Below, in pieces: positions 24,429 through 32,612 of a stretch of 64,000 nt of DNA (position 1 is its first letter; every line of letters begins with the position of its first letter). The stretch covers positions 86,624 through 150,623 of the forward strand of contig CAWGPP010000027.1 in NCBI GenBank assembly GCA_963824545.1, given 5' to 3'. The DNA comes from Bog-532 sp963824545. GTDB lineage: Bacteria; Actinomycetota; Actinomycetes; Streptosporangiales; Streptosporangiaceae. The notes under the pieces were generated by a model. It saw nothing but the letters and a program-made list of their open reading frames with translations, was not told the origin of the DNA and made no database searches. The translations under genes were made by a program, and so were the position numbers.

Positions 24429-25226
24429 CTAGCGGCGCGCTTCGGCCTTGAAGAACGTGTAGCAGAACGTGCCGTCGTCCTCGGCCGCGCGGTGCAGGCC
24501 CGCGATGCCGGCCGCCCAGTCCGCCGCGTCCATCAGGCCCCGGCCGACCGCCTGGCCGCCGACGCCCTCGACCATGGCGGTGAAGGTCTTGCGGGTGAAC
24601 CCGTCCACCAGGTCCGGCCGGCTGGCATCGACGTAGACCATCCGGGGTGACACGGTGACGGCCCGGTACCCGGCCTGGACCAGCAGCGGGTACAGGCGGC
24701 GCCCGATCAGCGGGTCACCCCCGGCGCCCGCCTGCAGGTCGATCAGGCACTGGATGGCGCGGCGGGCGCGGGCGTCGTCCGGGTGGAAGTAGGCCGAGCC
24801 GTGGTCGCCCTCGATGACCGTGATCGAGCCGCCCGGCCTGAGCACGGCCTGCAGCGCGGCGAGCGCCGCCGCGGGATCCGGGAGGTGCTCCAAGACGAAG
24901 GACACGAAGACGTGGTCGAAGTGACCGGGCGCGAACGGCAGGCGGTAGATGTCACCCTGGCAGAAGGACACGTTGGCCAGGCCGGCGGCCCGCCGCCTGG
25001 CCGCGGCCAGCGAGGCGGCGGACAGGTCAAGCGAGACGAAGGACGCGCCCGGGCTGTTCCCGGCCAGGATCACCGTCTGCGCGCCGACCGCGCAGCCGGC
25101 CTCGAGCACCCGGCTGCCCGCCGGATAGCGCGTGCCCGCGTGCAGCAGCCCGGTCAGCGAGGCCGCCTGGTCGGCCAGCCGGTCCGTCTCCCCGGCGGAA
25201 TACCCGTGCACGTAGTCCGTGGTCAT
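24429..25226 (-). CDS. SAM-dependent methyltransferase, class I
   Basis: 265 residues. Motif I is SRVLEAGCAVGAQTVILAGN. SFVSLDLSAASLAAARRRAA is the acidic loop after strand 2. FDHVFVSFVLEHLPDPAAAL and LRPGGSITVIEGDHGSAYFH are the usual post-I to III motifs of UbiE/MenG-like small-molecule methyltransferases. The ATG at 25226 gives MTTDYVHGYSAGETDRLADQ, which is typical; the open frame continues far upstream on the opposite strand of otsA but is not coding. The substrate is unknown. Confidence 0.88.
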   Translation of the reverse strand: MTTDYVHGYSAGETDRLADQAASLTGLLHAGTRYPAGSRVLEAGCAVGAQTVILAGNSPGASFVSLDLSAASLAAARRRAAGLANVSFCQGDIYRLPFAPGHFDHVFVSFVLEHLPDPAAALAALQAVLRPGGSITVIEGDHGSAYFHPDDARARRAIQCLIDLQAGAGGDPLIGRRLYPLLVQAGYRAVTVSPRMVYVDASRPDLVDGFTRKTFTAMVEGVGGQAVGRGLMDAADWAAGIAGLHRAAEDDGTFCYTFFKAEARR

Positions 25227-25257
25227 AGGCCCTGAGCCTCCGCGCCCGCCCGGGCAT

Positions 25258-25315
25258 TGTACGCAGAGGCACCTCTGCCTCAACCCGGGTGTACGCAAAG
25301 GTACCTCTGCGTTCA
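25258..25315. repeat. 58-bp double-palindrome repeat, copy 1
   Basis: Two adjacent palindromic units (25258-25281 and 25290-25315), each with the core TGTACGCARAGG and its mirror CCTCTGCG, joined by AACCCGGG. By my alignment 49 of 58 bases match the copy at 35516-35573, same orientation. It lies in the divergent promoter region of the methyltransferase and otsA genes. Confidence 0.85.
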
Positions 25316-25343
25316 CCGGAGGTGGGTACGGGGCACGAGTGGC

Positions 25344-26819
25344 ATGGCGCGATACGGTGAGCCGGTGACCGACGCGATGGCGGACGACCGCCCGGTGCTG
25401 GCGGTGGCCAACCGGCTTCCCGTCCAGCACGGCGACGACGGCTGGGAATTGTCCCCGGGGGGCCTGGTCACCGCGCTGCGGCCGGTGATGTCCACCCACT
25501 CCGGTGCGTGGGTCGGCTGGGACGGCGGCACCAAGGGCATCCCGCCGACGGTGCCGGATATGGACGTGCGGCTGCTGCCGATCGCCCTGTCCGCCGCCCA
25601 GGTGCGCAACTACTACCACGGCTTCGCCAACGCGACGCTGTGGCCGCTGCTGCACTACGCGATCGAGAAGCCCCGGTTCGAGCGGGCCTGGTGGTACGGC
25701 TACCGGGACGTGAACGCGATCTTCGCCGACCGGGCGCTGGCCGCGCTCGGTGAGCAGCCGGACGCGATCGCGTGGGTGCACGACTACCACCTGATGCTGG
25801 TCCCGCAGTTCATCCGCGGCCGCCGCCCGGACCAGCCGATCGGGTTCTTCCTGCACGTGCCCTGGCCGTCGCCGGATATCTTCGCGCGGCTGCCGTGGCG
25901 GGAGCAGATCCTGGTCGGGCTGCTCGGGGCGGACGTGGTGGCGTTCCACACCGAGCACTACCGGAGCAACTTCGTGCGCGCGTGCGCCCGGCTGCTGTCC
26001 GGTTCGGGCATCGAGGTGCGCGGGAACGCGGTCGCGCTGCCCGACGGCCGGGTGGTGGAGACCATGGCCGCGCCGATCTCGATCGACGCGGGCGAGTTCA
26101 CCCGGCACGCCACCGCGCCGGAGACCGACGCCGACATCGCCGCGCTGACGGAGCAGTTCGCCGGGCGGACGCTGCTGCTCGGCGTCGACCGGCTGGATTA
26201 CACCAAGGGGCTCGTAGAGCGGCTGCTGGCCGTGGAGATGCTGCTGGAACGCGACCCCGGCTACCGGACCAGCATCGCCTTCCTGCAGGTCGCCGTGCCC
26301 AGCCGGGACAACGTGCGGGAGTACCGGCAGCTGCGCGCGGCGGTGGAGCAGCACATCGGGCGGATCAACGGGCGGTTCACCGAGCCCGGCAACGACGTGC
26401 CCGTGCACTACCTGTACCGGGGCCTGTCCCAGCAGCAGCTCGCGGCGTACTACGCGGTGGCCGACGCGCTGCTGGTCACCCCGCTGATCGACGGCATGAA
26501 CCTGGTCTGCAAGGAGTACGTCACGGTGCAGCAGGCGCGCGAGGAGAACGGGATCCTCGTGCTCAGCGAGTTCACCGGCGCGGCCGAGGAGATGCCGCAG
26601 GCGATCTTGTGCAACCCGTTCGACGTAGAGGGGCTGTCCTACCGGATCGAGTCCGCGCTGCGGCTGCCCGCCGACGTGCGGCGGGCAGCCATCGCCGACA
26701 TGGCCCGCCGCATCCGCACCTACGACGTGCACCGGTGGGTGTCCGAGCAGCTTGAGGACATCTCCTCGCGCGGCGCCAAGCTGGCCGCGGAGGCGGGCCG
26801 GTCAGGAACGGGCGCGTAG
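25344..26819 (+). CDS. otsA: Alpha,alpha-trehalose-phosphate synthase (UDP- or GDP-forming)
   Basis: About 490 residues, full GT20 length. It transfers glucose to glucose-6-phosphate to make trehalose-6-phosphate. Seen: LAVANRLPVQHGDDGWELSP with GGLVTAL (phosphate loop), AIAWVHDYHLMLVPQFIRGR, FLHVPWPSPDIFARLPWREQ, LLGVDRLDYTKGLVERLLAV and VTPLIDGMNLVCKEYVTVQQ (nucleotide-sugar site). ATG 25344 is chosen; GTG 25365 and ATG 25377 are also possible. The open frame reaches back into the 58-bp repeat, which is not coding. No otsB lies nearby. Confidence 0.93.
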   Translation: MARYGEPVTDAMADDRPVLAVANRLPVQHGDDGWELSPGGLVTALRPVMSTHSGAWVGWDGGTKGIPPTVPDMDVRLLPIALSAAQVRNYYHGFANATLWPLLHYAIEKPRFERAWWYGYRDVNAIFADRALAALGEQPDAIAWVHDYHLMLVPQFIRGRRPDQPIGFFLHVPWPSPDIFARLPWREQILVGLLGADVVAFHTEHYRSNFVRACARLLSGSGIEVRGNAVALPDGRVVETMAAPISIDAGEFTRHATAPETDADIAALTEQFAGRTLLLGVDRLDYTKGLVERLLAVEMLLERDPGYRTSIAFLQVAVPSRDNVREYRQLRAAVEQHIGRINGRFTEPGNDVPVHYLYRGLSQQQLAAYYAVADALLVTPLIDGMNLVCKEYVTVQQAREENGILVLSEFTGAAEEMPQAILCNPFDVEGLSYRIESALRLPADVRRAAIADMARRIRTYDVHRWVSEQLEDISSRGAKLAAEAGRSGTGA

Positions 26820-26940
26820 TGCCTGGTAGTTCGCGAGTGACCCGGCGCGCTCCGTCGCGTGGCCGACGATCCGCTCCGGGTAGCCGTCCGGCAGGCCGCC
26901 CTTGCGCCGCCACGGCTCGTGGATCTCGCGCTCGGCTCCC
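26802..26940 (-). pseudogene. 3' remnant of a DNA photolyase/cryptochrome gene
   Basis: The minus strand reads IHEPWRRKGGLPDGYPERIV, then GHATERAGSLANYQALRARS and a stop at 26802. This is the conserved C-terminal end of class I photolyases, where YP-x-x-IV-x-H-x-x-x-R-x-x-x-L follows the FAD domain. Nothing further upstream on this strand is photolyase-like. The end overlaps the otsA stop by 18 bases. It is a fragment left after loss of more than 90% of the gene. Confidence 0.75.
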
Positions 26941-27109
26941 CTCATTCGGCCGTGGACCCGGTCAGCGGCGGCATTTACCACGGTAGCGAGCCTGCCCGGC
27001 GGTGCCGCGGCGGGGCGTCAGGCGGCGAGTCTGGCGCAATTGCCTGAAGAGGCCGTGCCATCCGGCGCCCCGCATGAGACGATCACGGCGACCAAAGGAG
27101 GAAACGGGG

Positions 27110-28573
27110 ATGTTCGACGCACGGTGGGAAGCGATAGAGCAGCGCCAGATAAGACAGCGGACGGGGACGGTACCGCGGGTCGATCCGGGTTCCCGGCCGC
27201 AGCCGGACCAGCCGATCGGCACCGATCTGCTGCCGAAGATCAAGCACATCGTCGTGCTGATGATGGAGAACCACTCCTACGACAACTACCTGGGCATGCT
27301 GGCCGGGCGCGGGGACGGGCTGGCCTGCGGCCCGGACGGCGCACCGCTGGCGGCCAACCCGCGGCGGGACGGCAGCATGCTGCGGGCCCACCACCTCACC
27401 TCGACGGTCCAGGTCGAGCGGGTCCCGACGCAGAGCTGGAACGTCAGCCACCTGCAGGTCGCCAACGAGCGCAACGACGGCTTCGTGACCAGCATCGAAG
27501 ACTTCGTGCCGGGTGCGGACCCGGCCGTGCCGATGGGCTACTGGACCGAACAGGACCTGCCGTTCTACTACGGCCTGGCGCGCACGTTCCCGCTGGCCGA
27601 CCGCTGGTTCTGCTCCTGCCTGGGGCCGACGTTCCCGAACCGGCGGTTCATGATGGCCGGAACAGCGCACGGCCTCATCGACGACCTGCCGTGGGACCTG
27701 GTGGACTACCCGGAAGCCGGGACGATCTTCGACCTGCTGACCAGGAACGGGATCAACTGGGTCAACTACCACAACGTGACCTCCACGCGCCCGCTGCTCA
27801 AGCGCGCGCTGGGCCTGCCGGGGCTGATCACCGCGCGCCGGATCGCCCAGCTCGGCCGGCTGTTCCCGGCGCTCGAGCGCACCGTCCGCGGCAACAAGTC
27901 CTTCACCGCCGGCCTGTACCCGCTCGGGCTGGCCGGCTACCTGCGCCACCTGCGCACGTCCCAGCAGTTCTTCGCCGACGCGGACGCGGGCACGCTGCCG
28001 CCGTTCAGCATCGTGGACCCGGACTTCGGCGACTTCTCCGAGGAGAACCCGCAGGACATCCGGAAGGGCGAGAGCTTCGCCAGCGAGGTCATCAAGCGCG
28101 TGATGCACGGCAAGGGGTGGCCGGACACCCTGCTGATCTGGACCTACGACGAGCCGGGCGGCTACTACGACCACGTGCTGCCCCCCGCCGCGGTGCCGCC
28201 CGACGACGTCATGGCCAAGGACCTGGTGCTGGCCTGGCCGGGGTGGATACGGGCGCTGCTGAAGCCGTTGCTGCGCGCCCCGCTGACCGAGCTGCAGAAC
28301 GCCGACGCCGGGCCGCGCACCTACGACCAGTACGGGCTGCGCGTGCCGGCGGTCATCGTCTCGCCGTACGCCAAGCCGGGCTACGTGACCAGCACGGTCT
28401 ACGACCACACCTCGATACTCAAGCTGATCGAGGAGAAGTGGAATCTGCCCGCGCTGACCCGCCGGGACGCGGCGGCCACGTCCCCGCTGGACGCGGTCGA
28501 TTTCGACGCCCCGCCCGCCTTCCTGAAGCCCCCGGACCTGCCCGCCCCCAGCCTGGCATGGGAGGCCGGATAA
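27110..28573 (+). CDS. Phospholipase C/acid phosphatase-family phosphoesterase, copy 1
   Basis: 487 residues from ATG 27110, which has AAAGGAGG nine bases upstream. Alkaline-phosphatase-fold phosphoesterase family that includes phospholipase C and acid phosphatase AcpA: KHIVVLMMENHSYDNYLGML (metal-binding Glu-Asn and nucleophile region), FSIVDPDFGDFSEENPQDIR, LIWTYDEPGGYYDHVLPP (metal-binding Asp and His), GLRVPAVIVSPYAKPGYVTS and YDHTSILKLIEEKWNLPALT. It has no Tat or Sec signal peptide, unlike classical PlcA/B, so it is either intracellular or exported otherwise. It lies in tandem with a close paralogue. Confidence 0.9.
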   Translation: MFDARWEAIEQRQIRQRTGTVPRVDPGSRPQPDQPIGTDLLPKIKHIVVLMMENHSYDNYLGMLAGRGDGLACGPDGAPLAANPRRDGSMLRAHHLTSTVQVERVPTQSWNVSHLQVANERNDGFVTSIEDFVPGADPAVPMGYWTEQDLPFYYGLARTFPLADRWFCSCLGPTFPNRRFMMAGTAHGLIDDLPWDLVDYPEAGTIFDLLTRNGINWVNYHNVTSTRPLLKRALGLPGLITARRIAQLGRLFPALERTVRGNKSFTAGLYPLGLAGYLRHLRTSQQFFADADAGTLPPFSIVDPDFGDFSEENPQDIRKGESFASEVIKRVMHGKGWPDTLLIWTYDEPGGYYDHVLPPAAVPPDDVMAKDLVLAWPGWIRALLKPLLRAPLTELQNADAGPRTYDQYGLRVPAVIVSPYAKPGYVTSTVYDHTSILKLIEEKWNLPALTRRDAAATSPLDAVDFDAPPAFLKPPDLPAPSLAWEAG

Positions 28574-28590
28574 CGGGCATCTCACCCGGC

Positions 28591-30123
28591 ATGTGGGAAT
28601 CGCTGGAGCGGCGGGAGATCAGGCGGCGGGGCAGCCCTGAGCCCGCGGAGCCGGGCGTGCGGCCGCGGCCCGACCTGCCCGAGGGTCACGACCTGATGCC
28701 GGACATCAAGCACATCGTGGTGCTGATGATGGAGAACCACTCCTACGACAACTACCTCGGCACGCTCGGCGGCCGCGGTGACGGGCTGCCCGATGGCGTG
28801 CGGGCGGCCAACCCGCGCGGCGACGGCAGCGCGGTGAAACCGCATCACCTGACGGCGACCACTCAGGTCAAGGGCGACCCCGTGCAGAGCTGGAACGCCG
28901 CGCACATCCAGTGGGACGGCGGGCGCAACGACGGTTTCGTGCGCAGCGTGGAGCGGCTGGTGCCCGGCGCCGACCCGGCCCTGCCGATGGGCTACTGGAC
29001 CGAGCGGGACCTGCCGTTCTACCACGGCCTGGCGCGCACGTTCCCGCTGGCCGACCGGTGGTTCTCGTCCTGCCTGGGGCCGACGTTCCCGAACCGGCGG
29101 TTCATGATCGCGGGGACCGCGCACGGGCTGATCGACGACCTGCCGTGGGACATCCTGGACCTGCCGCCGGCCGGGACGATCTTCGACATGCTGACCAGGC
29201 AGGGCATCCCGTGGGCCAATTACCACAACGTGCGGCCGGCGAATGTGCTGCTCAAGCGGATGTTCGGCCAGCATGGGCTGCGGGCGGCGCGCGGGGTGGC
29301 GCGGCTGGGCCGGTGGTTCCCGCGGGTCGCGCAGCGCATGCAGGGCAACAAGCAGTTCACCGCGGACCTGTATCCGCTCGGGATGGCCGGGTGCGTCCGG
29401 CATCTGCGGCGGACCGAACAGTTCTTCGCCGACGCGGACGCGGGCACGCTGCCCGCGTTCAGCATCGTCGACCCGGACTTCGACGTCTTCTCCGAGGAGA
29501 ACCCGCAGGACATCCGGAAGGGCGAGAGCTTCGCGGCCGAGGTGATCCGGCATGTGATGCACGGCAAAGGCTGGCCGCACACCGTGGCGATCTGGGTCTA
29601 CGACGAGGGCGGCGGCTACTACGACCACGTGCCGCCGCCCGAGGCGATCCCGCCGGACGACGTGCCCGCGCACAACCCGCTGCTGTCGTCGCCCGGCTGG
29701 TTCCGCGCCGCGCTCCGCCCGCTGATCGGCTCGTACCTGGCCAAGGTCGAGGAGCAGGACGCCGGGCCGGCCACGTACGACCGGTACGGCTTCCGGGTGC
29801 CCGCGGTCATCGTGTCGCCGTACGCGCGGCCCGACTACGTGACCAGCACGGTCTACGACCACACCTCGATACTCAAGCTGGTCCAGCAGAAGTGGAACCT
29901 GCCCGCGCTCACCCGCCGGGACGCGGCGGCCACGTCCCCGCTGGACGCGCTCGACTTCGAGGGCGAGCCGGCCTTCCTCAAGCCCCCGGGCCTGCCCGCG
30001 CCCAGCCTGGAGTGGGGCCACTGGTCCGCGGAACGCGCGGCCCGCTTCGCCCGGGCGCGGCCCCGTTACAACGTTCGATCGGCCAACCGGGCGGCAGCGC
30101 GTCACGGGAGGAAATCCGGTTGA
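28591..30123 (+). CDS. Phospholipase C/acid phosphatase-family phosphoesterase, copy 2
   Basis: 510 residues. It closely resembles the preceding gene throughout: KHIVVLMMENHSYDNYLGTL, FSIVDPDFDVFSEENPQDIR, AIWVYDEGGGYYDHVPPP, GFRVPAVIVSPYARPDYVTS. ATG 28591 (MWESLERREIRRR) is chosen because it aligns with the MFDARWEAIEQRQIRQR start of copy 1; an ATG at 28558 is possible. It has an additional basic C-terminal tail of about 30 residues (ARFARARPRYNVRSANRAAA) and no signal peptide. It begins 17 bases after copy 1 and clearly arose by tandem duplication; probably one operon. Confidence 0.9.
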   Translation: MWESLERREIRRRGSPEPAEPGVRPRPDLPEGHDLMPDIKHIVVLMMENHSYDNYLGTLGGRGDGLPDGVRAANPRGDGSAVKPHHLTATTQVKGDPVQSWNAAHIQWDGGRNDGFVRSVERLVPGADPALPMGYWTERDLPFYHGLARTFPLADRWFSSCLGPTFPNRRFMIAGTAHGLIDDLPWDILDLPPAGTIFDMLTRQGIPWANYHNVRPANVLLKRMFGQHGLRAARGVARLGRWFPRVAQRMQGNKQFTADLYPLGMAGCVRHLRRTEQFFADADAGTLPAFSIVDPDFDVFSEENPQDIRKGESFAAEVIRHVMHGKGWPHTVAIWVYDEGGGYYDHVPPPEAIPPDDVPAHNPLLSSPGWFRAALRPLIGSYLAKVEEQDAGPATYDRYGFRVPAVIVSPYARPDYVTSTVYDHTSILKLVQQKWNLPALTRRDAAATSPLDALDFEGEPAFLKPPGLPAPSLEWGHWSAERAARFARARPRYNVRSANRAAARHGRKSG

Positions 30124-30154
30124 CCGGCGGCGCGGGCTCCGGTAGGAACGCGGC

Positions 30155-30685
30155 ATGCTGACCGGTGAGGTGGCCGCCCTGCGGGCCCGGCACGAGAGCG
30201 ACATCCCGGTCCTGGAGGCCGAGCTGTACGACGACGTGGCCATGCGGAGCCGCAGCGATGCCCGGCCGTGGCGGCCCATTCCGCCCGGATCGGCGGCCTC
30301 GCCGTTCCGGGTCACCGATCCGCGCGAGGACCCGGCGGCGTTCTCGGTGGTCGAGCTGGCCAGCGAGGAACTGGCCGGTGCCGCGGTGCTGTGGGGTGTC
30401 GACACGCACAGCCGGATGGCCCACATCGGCCTGTCGCTGCGGCCGTCGTTCCGCGGCCGGGGGCTCGGCGTGGACACGGTGCGGCTGCTGTGCCGGTATG
30501 GGTTCGAGATCCGCGGTATGCACCGGCTGCAGGTCGACACGCTCGCCGACAACGATGCCATGATCCGGGCGGCCACGCGGGCCGGCTTCACCCGGGAGGG
30601 CACGCTGCGGCAGGCGTCCTGGGTGACCGGGGCCTTCGCGGACGAGGTGATCCTGGGGCAGCTGATCTCGGAGTGGCTGGGCTGA
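30155..30685 (+). CDS. GNAT-family N-acetyltransferase (RimJ/RimL type)
   Basis: 176 residues. The acetyl-CoA binding loop is LRPSFRGRGLGVDTVRLLCR, followed by GFEIRGMHRLQVDTLADNDA and the typical ATRAGFTREGTLRQASWVTG end. It is of the RimJ/RimL ribosomal-protein or small-amine acetyltransferase group; substrate unknown. It starts at ATG 30155 after GGTAGGAA, 31 bases downstream of the phosphoesterase pair, possibly in the same operon. Confidence 0.9.
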   Translation: MLTGEVAALRARHESDIPVLEAELYDDVAMRSRSDARPWRPIPPGSAASPFRVTDPREDPAAFSVVELASEELAGAAVLWGVDTHSRMAHIGLSLRPSFRGRGLGVDTVRLLCRYGFEIRGMHRLQVDTLADNDAMIRAATRAGFTREGTLRQASWVTGAFADEVILGQLISEWLG

Positions 30686-30733
30686 AGCCTCCGCCCCGTT
30701 ATGGACTCTGCCGGTAAGCGTCGGCACCGCCGC

Positions 30734-31702
30734 TCACGATAGCGGGAACTGCAGCTCAACGGTGATGCCGTCGGACCGTATCTCGACGTGGACGACGTCG
30801 GCGAGCTGCCGGGCGACCCACAGGCCTGCCCCCGACCCGGCGGCCAGATCGGGCGGCTGGAAGCCAGCGGTCGCGACGGTCTGCCCCGGCCCACCGGAGT
30901 CGACCCGGACGATCACGGCCCCGCTGGCGCGCCAGACCCGGACCCGGCCGGGCATGGTGCCGTGCCGGAACGCGTTGGCGATGACCTCGCCCCCGGCGAC
31001 CTCGAGGATCCGGGACTCGCCGGCGGGCAGGCCGAGCCGCTGCGCGACGTCCCCGACCCGGTGGCGCGCCAGCGCGAGGTCCCCGATCTGGGTGAGCTCC
31101 AGTTCCAGGGCGACATGCGGCGGGACCGCGGACACCGGCCCGGGATAGGCGCGCAGGTAGGCGTCCGGCTCCACGTAGTCGGCACTGCCGGTGGCGAGGC
31201 CGCCGGCGCCGAGCACCTGCGGGTGCACGCGGGCGACGTTGGCCAGCACCTCCGGGGTGTAGCGGCGGCGGTCGTACAGGCACACCCACGGGTACCCGTA
31301 GCCGCCGAACAGCTGGGTAGCGGCCATTTCGGACCGGAGGTAGGCGGCCATCCGGCCGGGCGGCCGGTCGCTCCCGCCGAGGTCGCTCTCGGTCAGCAGC
31401 CGGGTCGCCGCGTCCGCCGCCCGGCGTCCCGCGAGGTAGCCGCGAATCGCCTCGGACGCCCGGCCGAGATGCTGATAGCTCAGGCCCGGCAGGCCCCAGC
31501 GGATCCGGTCCGCGTCGTCGCCGAGCCCCGCGCTGACGATCTTCTCCGCACGATGGGACACGACCGCGACGACGGCTTCGCCGCCCTCCAGGCCGGCTCG
31601 CAGGAACGACAGCACGCGGGAGCGGAGATCCTCGTCCGAGTTGTAGAGGGCGGCGGCATGCCGGGGGCCGGCGGGCCGGAGGGCGGCGACGGCGGAGGTC
31701 AT
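30734..31702 (-). CDS. MEDS-domain sensor with anti-sigma-type HATPase
   Basis: 322 residues. An N-terminal MEDS (DcmR-type sensory) domain spans about 15-180 (HAAALYNSDEDLRSRVLSFL, GEAVVAVVSHRAEKIVSAGL, YRRYTP-like DRRRYTPEVLANVARVHPQV). A C-terminal GHKL ATPase spans about 205-320: RILEVAGGEVIANAFRHGTM (N-box) and GSGAGLWVARQLADVVHVEI (G2-box). It is therefore an RsbW-like serine kinase/anti-sigma regulator of stress responses with an attached sensor. The ATG at 31702 has no ribosome-binding site of its own but overlaps the stop of an 11-codon leader frame (ATGA). Confidence 0.87.
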   Translation of the reverse strand: MTSAVAALRPAGPRHAAALYNSDEDLRSRVLSFLRAGLEGGEAVVAVVSHRAEKIVSAGLGDDADRIRWGLPGLSYQHLGRASEAIRGYLAGRRAADAATRLLTESDLGGSDRPPGRMAAYLRSEMAATQLFGGYGYPWVCLYDRRRYTPEVLANVARVHPQVLGAGGLATGSADYVEPDAYLRAYPGPVSAVPPHVALELELTQIGDLALARHRVGDVAQRLGLPAGESRILEVAGGEVIANAFRHGTMPGRVRVWRASGAVIVRVDSGGPGQTVATAGFQPPDLAAGSGAGLWVARQLADVVHVEIRSDGITVELQFPLS

Positions 31703-31734
31703 CGGCCGTGCACTCGCACGCGCGATTCCCTCAC
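31699..31734 (-). CDS. Possible 11-codon leader peptide upstream of the MEDS-ATPase gene
   Basis: GTG at 31734 has AAGGAGG five bases upstream, the only good ribosome-binding site here. It encodes MRESRVRVHGR and stops in TGA overlapping the ATG of the MEDS gene. It would couple translation of the regulator to that of the leader. Inferred from signals only. Confidence 0.3.
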   Translation of the reverse strand: MRESRVRVHGR

Positions 31735-31863
31735 GATGTCCTCCTTGCCCGCCGGGCCCGATGGGCGGTGAGACGCTCGCCCTTACCGCACGCTACCCGG
31801 GAATGGGTTTCCGACACATCGGACACCTCCGCACGTGTCCCAGCTGGCTGGTCCAGCCGATGT

Positions 31864-31902
31864 GGGCAGCGCTCTCAGGGAGATTCACTGAGAGCGCTGC
31901 CC
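31864..31902 (-). terminator. Perfect 15-bp hairpin after the VOC gene
   Basis: GGGCAGCGCTCTCAG (31864-31878) and CTGAGAGCGCTGCCC (31888-31902) pair perfectly with a 9-nt loop, 20 bases beyond the minus-strand stop at 31923. Strong factor-independent-type stem without a T-run. Confidence 0.75.
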
Positions 31903-31922
31903 AGATCCGGGGCAACGCGCAC

Positions 31923-32327
31923 TCAGCCGTCCCCGGAGGAGCCTCGCGGATCGCGCCGGAGGGGGTGATCGGCGGGGATCTCGACGAGCGCGATGCGGAC
32001 GCCGTCCGGATCCTCGATCCACATCTCCGTCAGCCCCCACGGCTCGTCGGTGGGCTCCTGAATCACCCGGACGCCGGCGGCGGCCAGCCGTTCATGCTCG
32101 GCGTGGACGTCCCGGACCTGGATCCAGATCATCAGGGACCTTCCCGGAGGATCGGCAGAATGCCCGGACACCTCGAGAAATCCCGCGCCTAGGAAGAAAA
32201 CCAGCCCCGGGCTGCCCGGGGAGCCGAACTCCCGGTAGATCGCGAGGCCGAGCACGTCACGGTAGAAACGCTGGCTGCGATCCAAATCTGTAGGGCGCAA
32301 CAGGATTCTGCTCGTCAAGACGTCCAC
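31923..32327 (-). CDS. VOC-family (glyoxalase/bleomycin resistance-like) protein
   Basis: 134 residues. Two beta-alpha-beta-beta-beta modules: SRILLRPTDLDRSQRFYRDV, then LGLAIYREFG, and in the second half IWIQVRDVHAEHERLAAAGV, ending MWIEDPDGVRIALVEIP. That is the typical vicinal-oxygen-chelate layout, with possible metal ligands Glu in FLEVSG and Glu in MWIEDPDG. It may act on a reactive carbonyl or sequester a drug; not determinable. The start is a GTG at 32327 without a clear ribosome-binding site. A terminator follows directly. Confidence 0.88.
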   Translation of the reverse strand: MDVLTSRILLRPTDLDRSQRFYRDVLGLAIYREFGSPGSPGLVFFLGAGFLEVSGHSADPPGRSLMIWIQVRDVHAEHERLAAAGVRVIQEPTDEPWGLTEMWIEDPDGVRIALVEIPADHPLRRDPRGSSGDG

Positions 32328-32390
32328 ACGACGATCCTGGCATCCACCGGCGCCAGCACCGGCAATCGGGCACTGTGGTAGCTGCTGACT

Positions 32391-32612
32391 TCAGGCGGCT
32401 GGGGCCACGTTTACATCGAAAGTGACCGCCTCAGCGGCGGAGTCGAACTCTTGGGGGTCTCCTTCAAGGGCGAACGCGATGGCTGACAAACATTCGCCTT
32501 CAGCGGCTGCGCGGGAGGATGTCCCGCCGCCGTTGATGTGCACGGCCGGTACGCGGTAGTGCCAGTTCCCAGCCTCCTCGTCAAAGAACAACTCGACCCT
32601 CAGAGCGATCAC
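32391..32612 (-). CDS. Small HicB-like/unknown protein coupled to the LacI gene
   Basis: 73 residues starting at a GTG whose bases overlap the stop of the LacI gene (GTGA). VIALRVELFFDEEAGNWHYR, then PAVHINGGGTSSRAAAEGEC and AIAFALEGDPQEFDSAAEAV. A short strand-rich start followed by 'G-G-x-(S/T)-x-x-x-A-x-x-x-C-x-x-A-I' recalls HicB antitoxin folds (partial RNase H-like), but no HicA toxin is adjacent and the match is weak. Cytoplasmic; function unknown. It is expected to be co-transcribed with lacI. Confidence 0.6.
   Translation of the reverse strand: MIALRVELFFDEEAGNWHYRVPAVHINGGGTSSRAAAEGECLSAIAFALEGDPQEFDSAAEAVTFDVNVAPAA

Noticed and set aside
25227..26732. Upstream extension of the methyltransferase frame across otsA
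   Set aside because: It is the antisense of otsA. The methyltransferase has a natural start at 25226.
26902..28590. A 563-codon N-terminal extension of the second phosphoesterase
   Set aside because: It overlaps the first phosphoesterase in another frame. The start at 28591 aligns with the paralogue's start.
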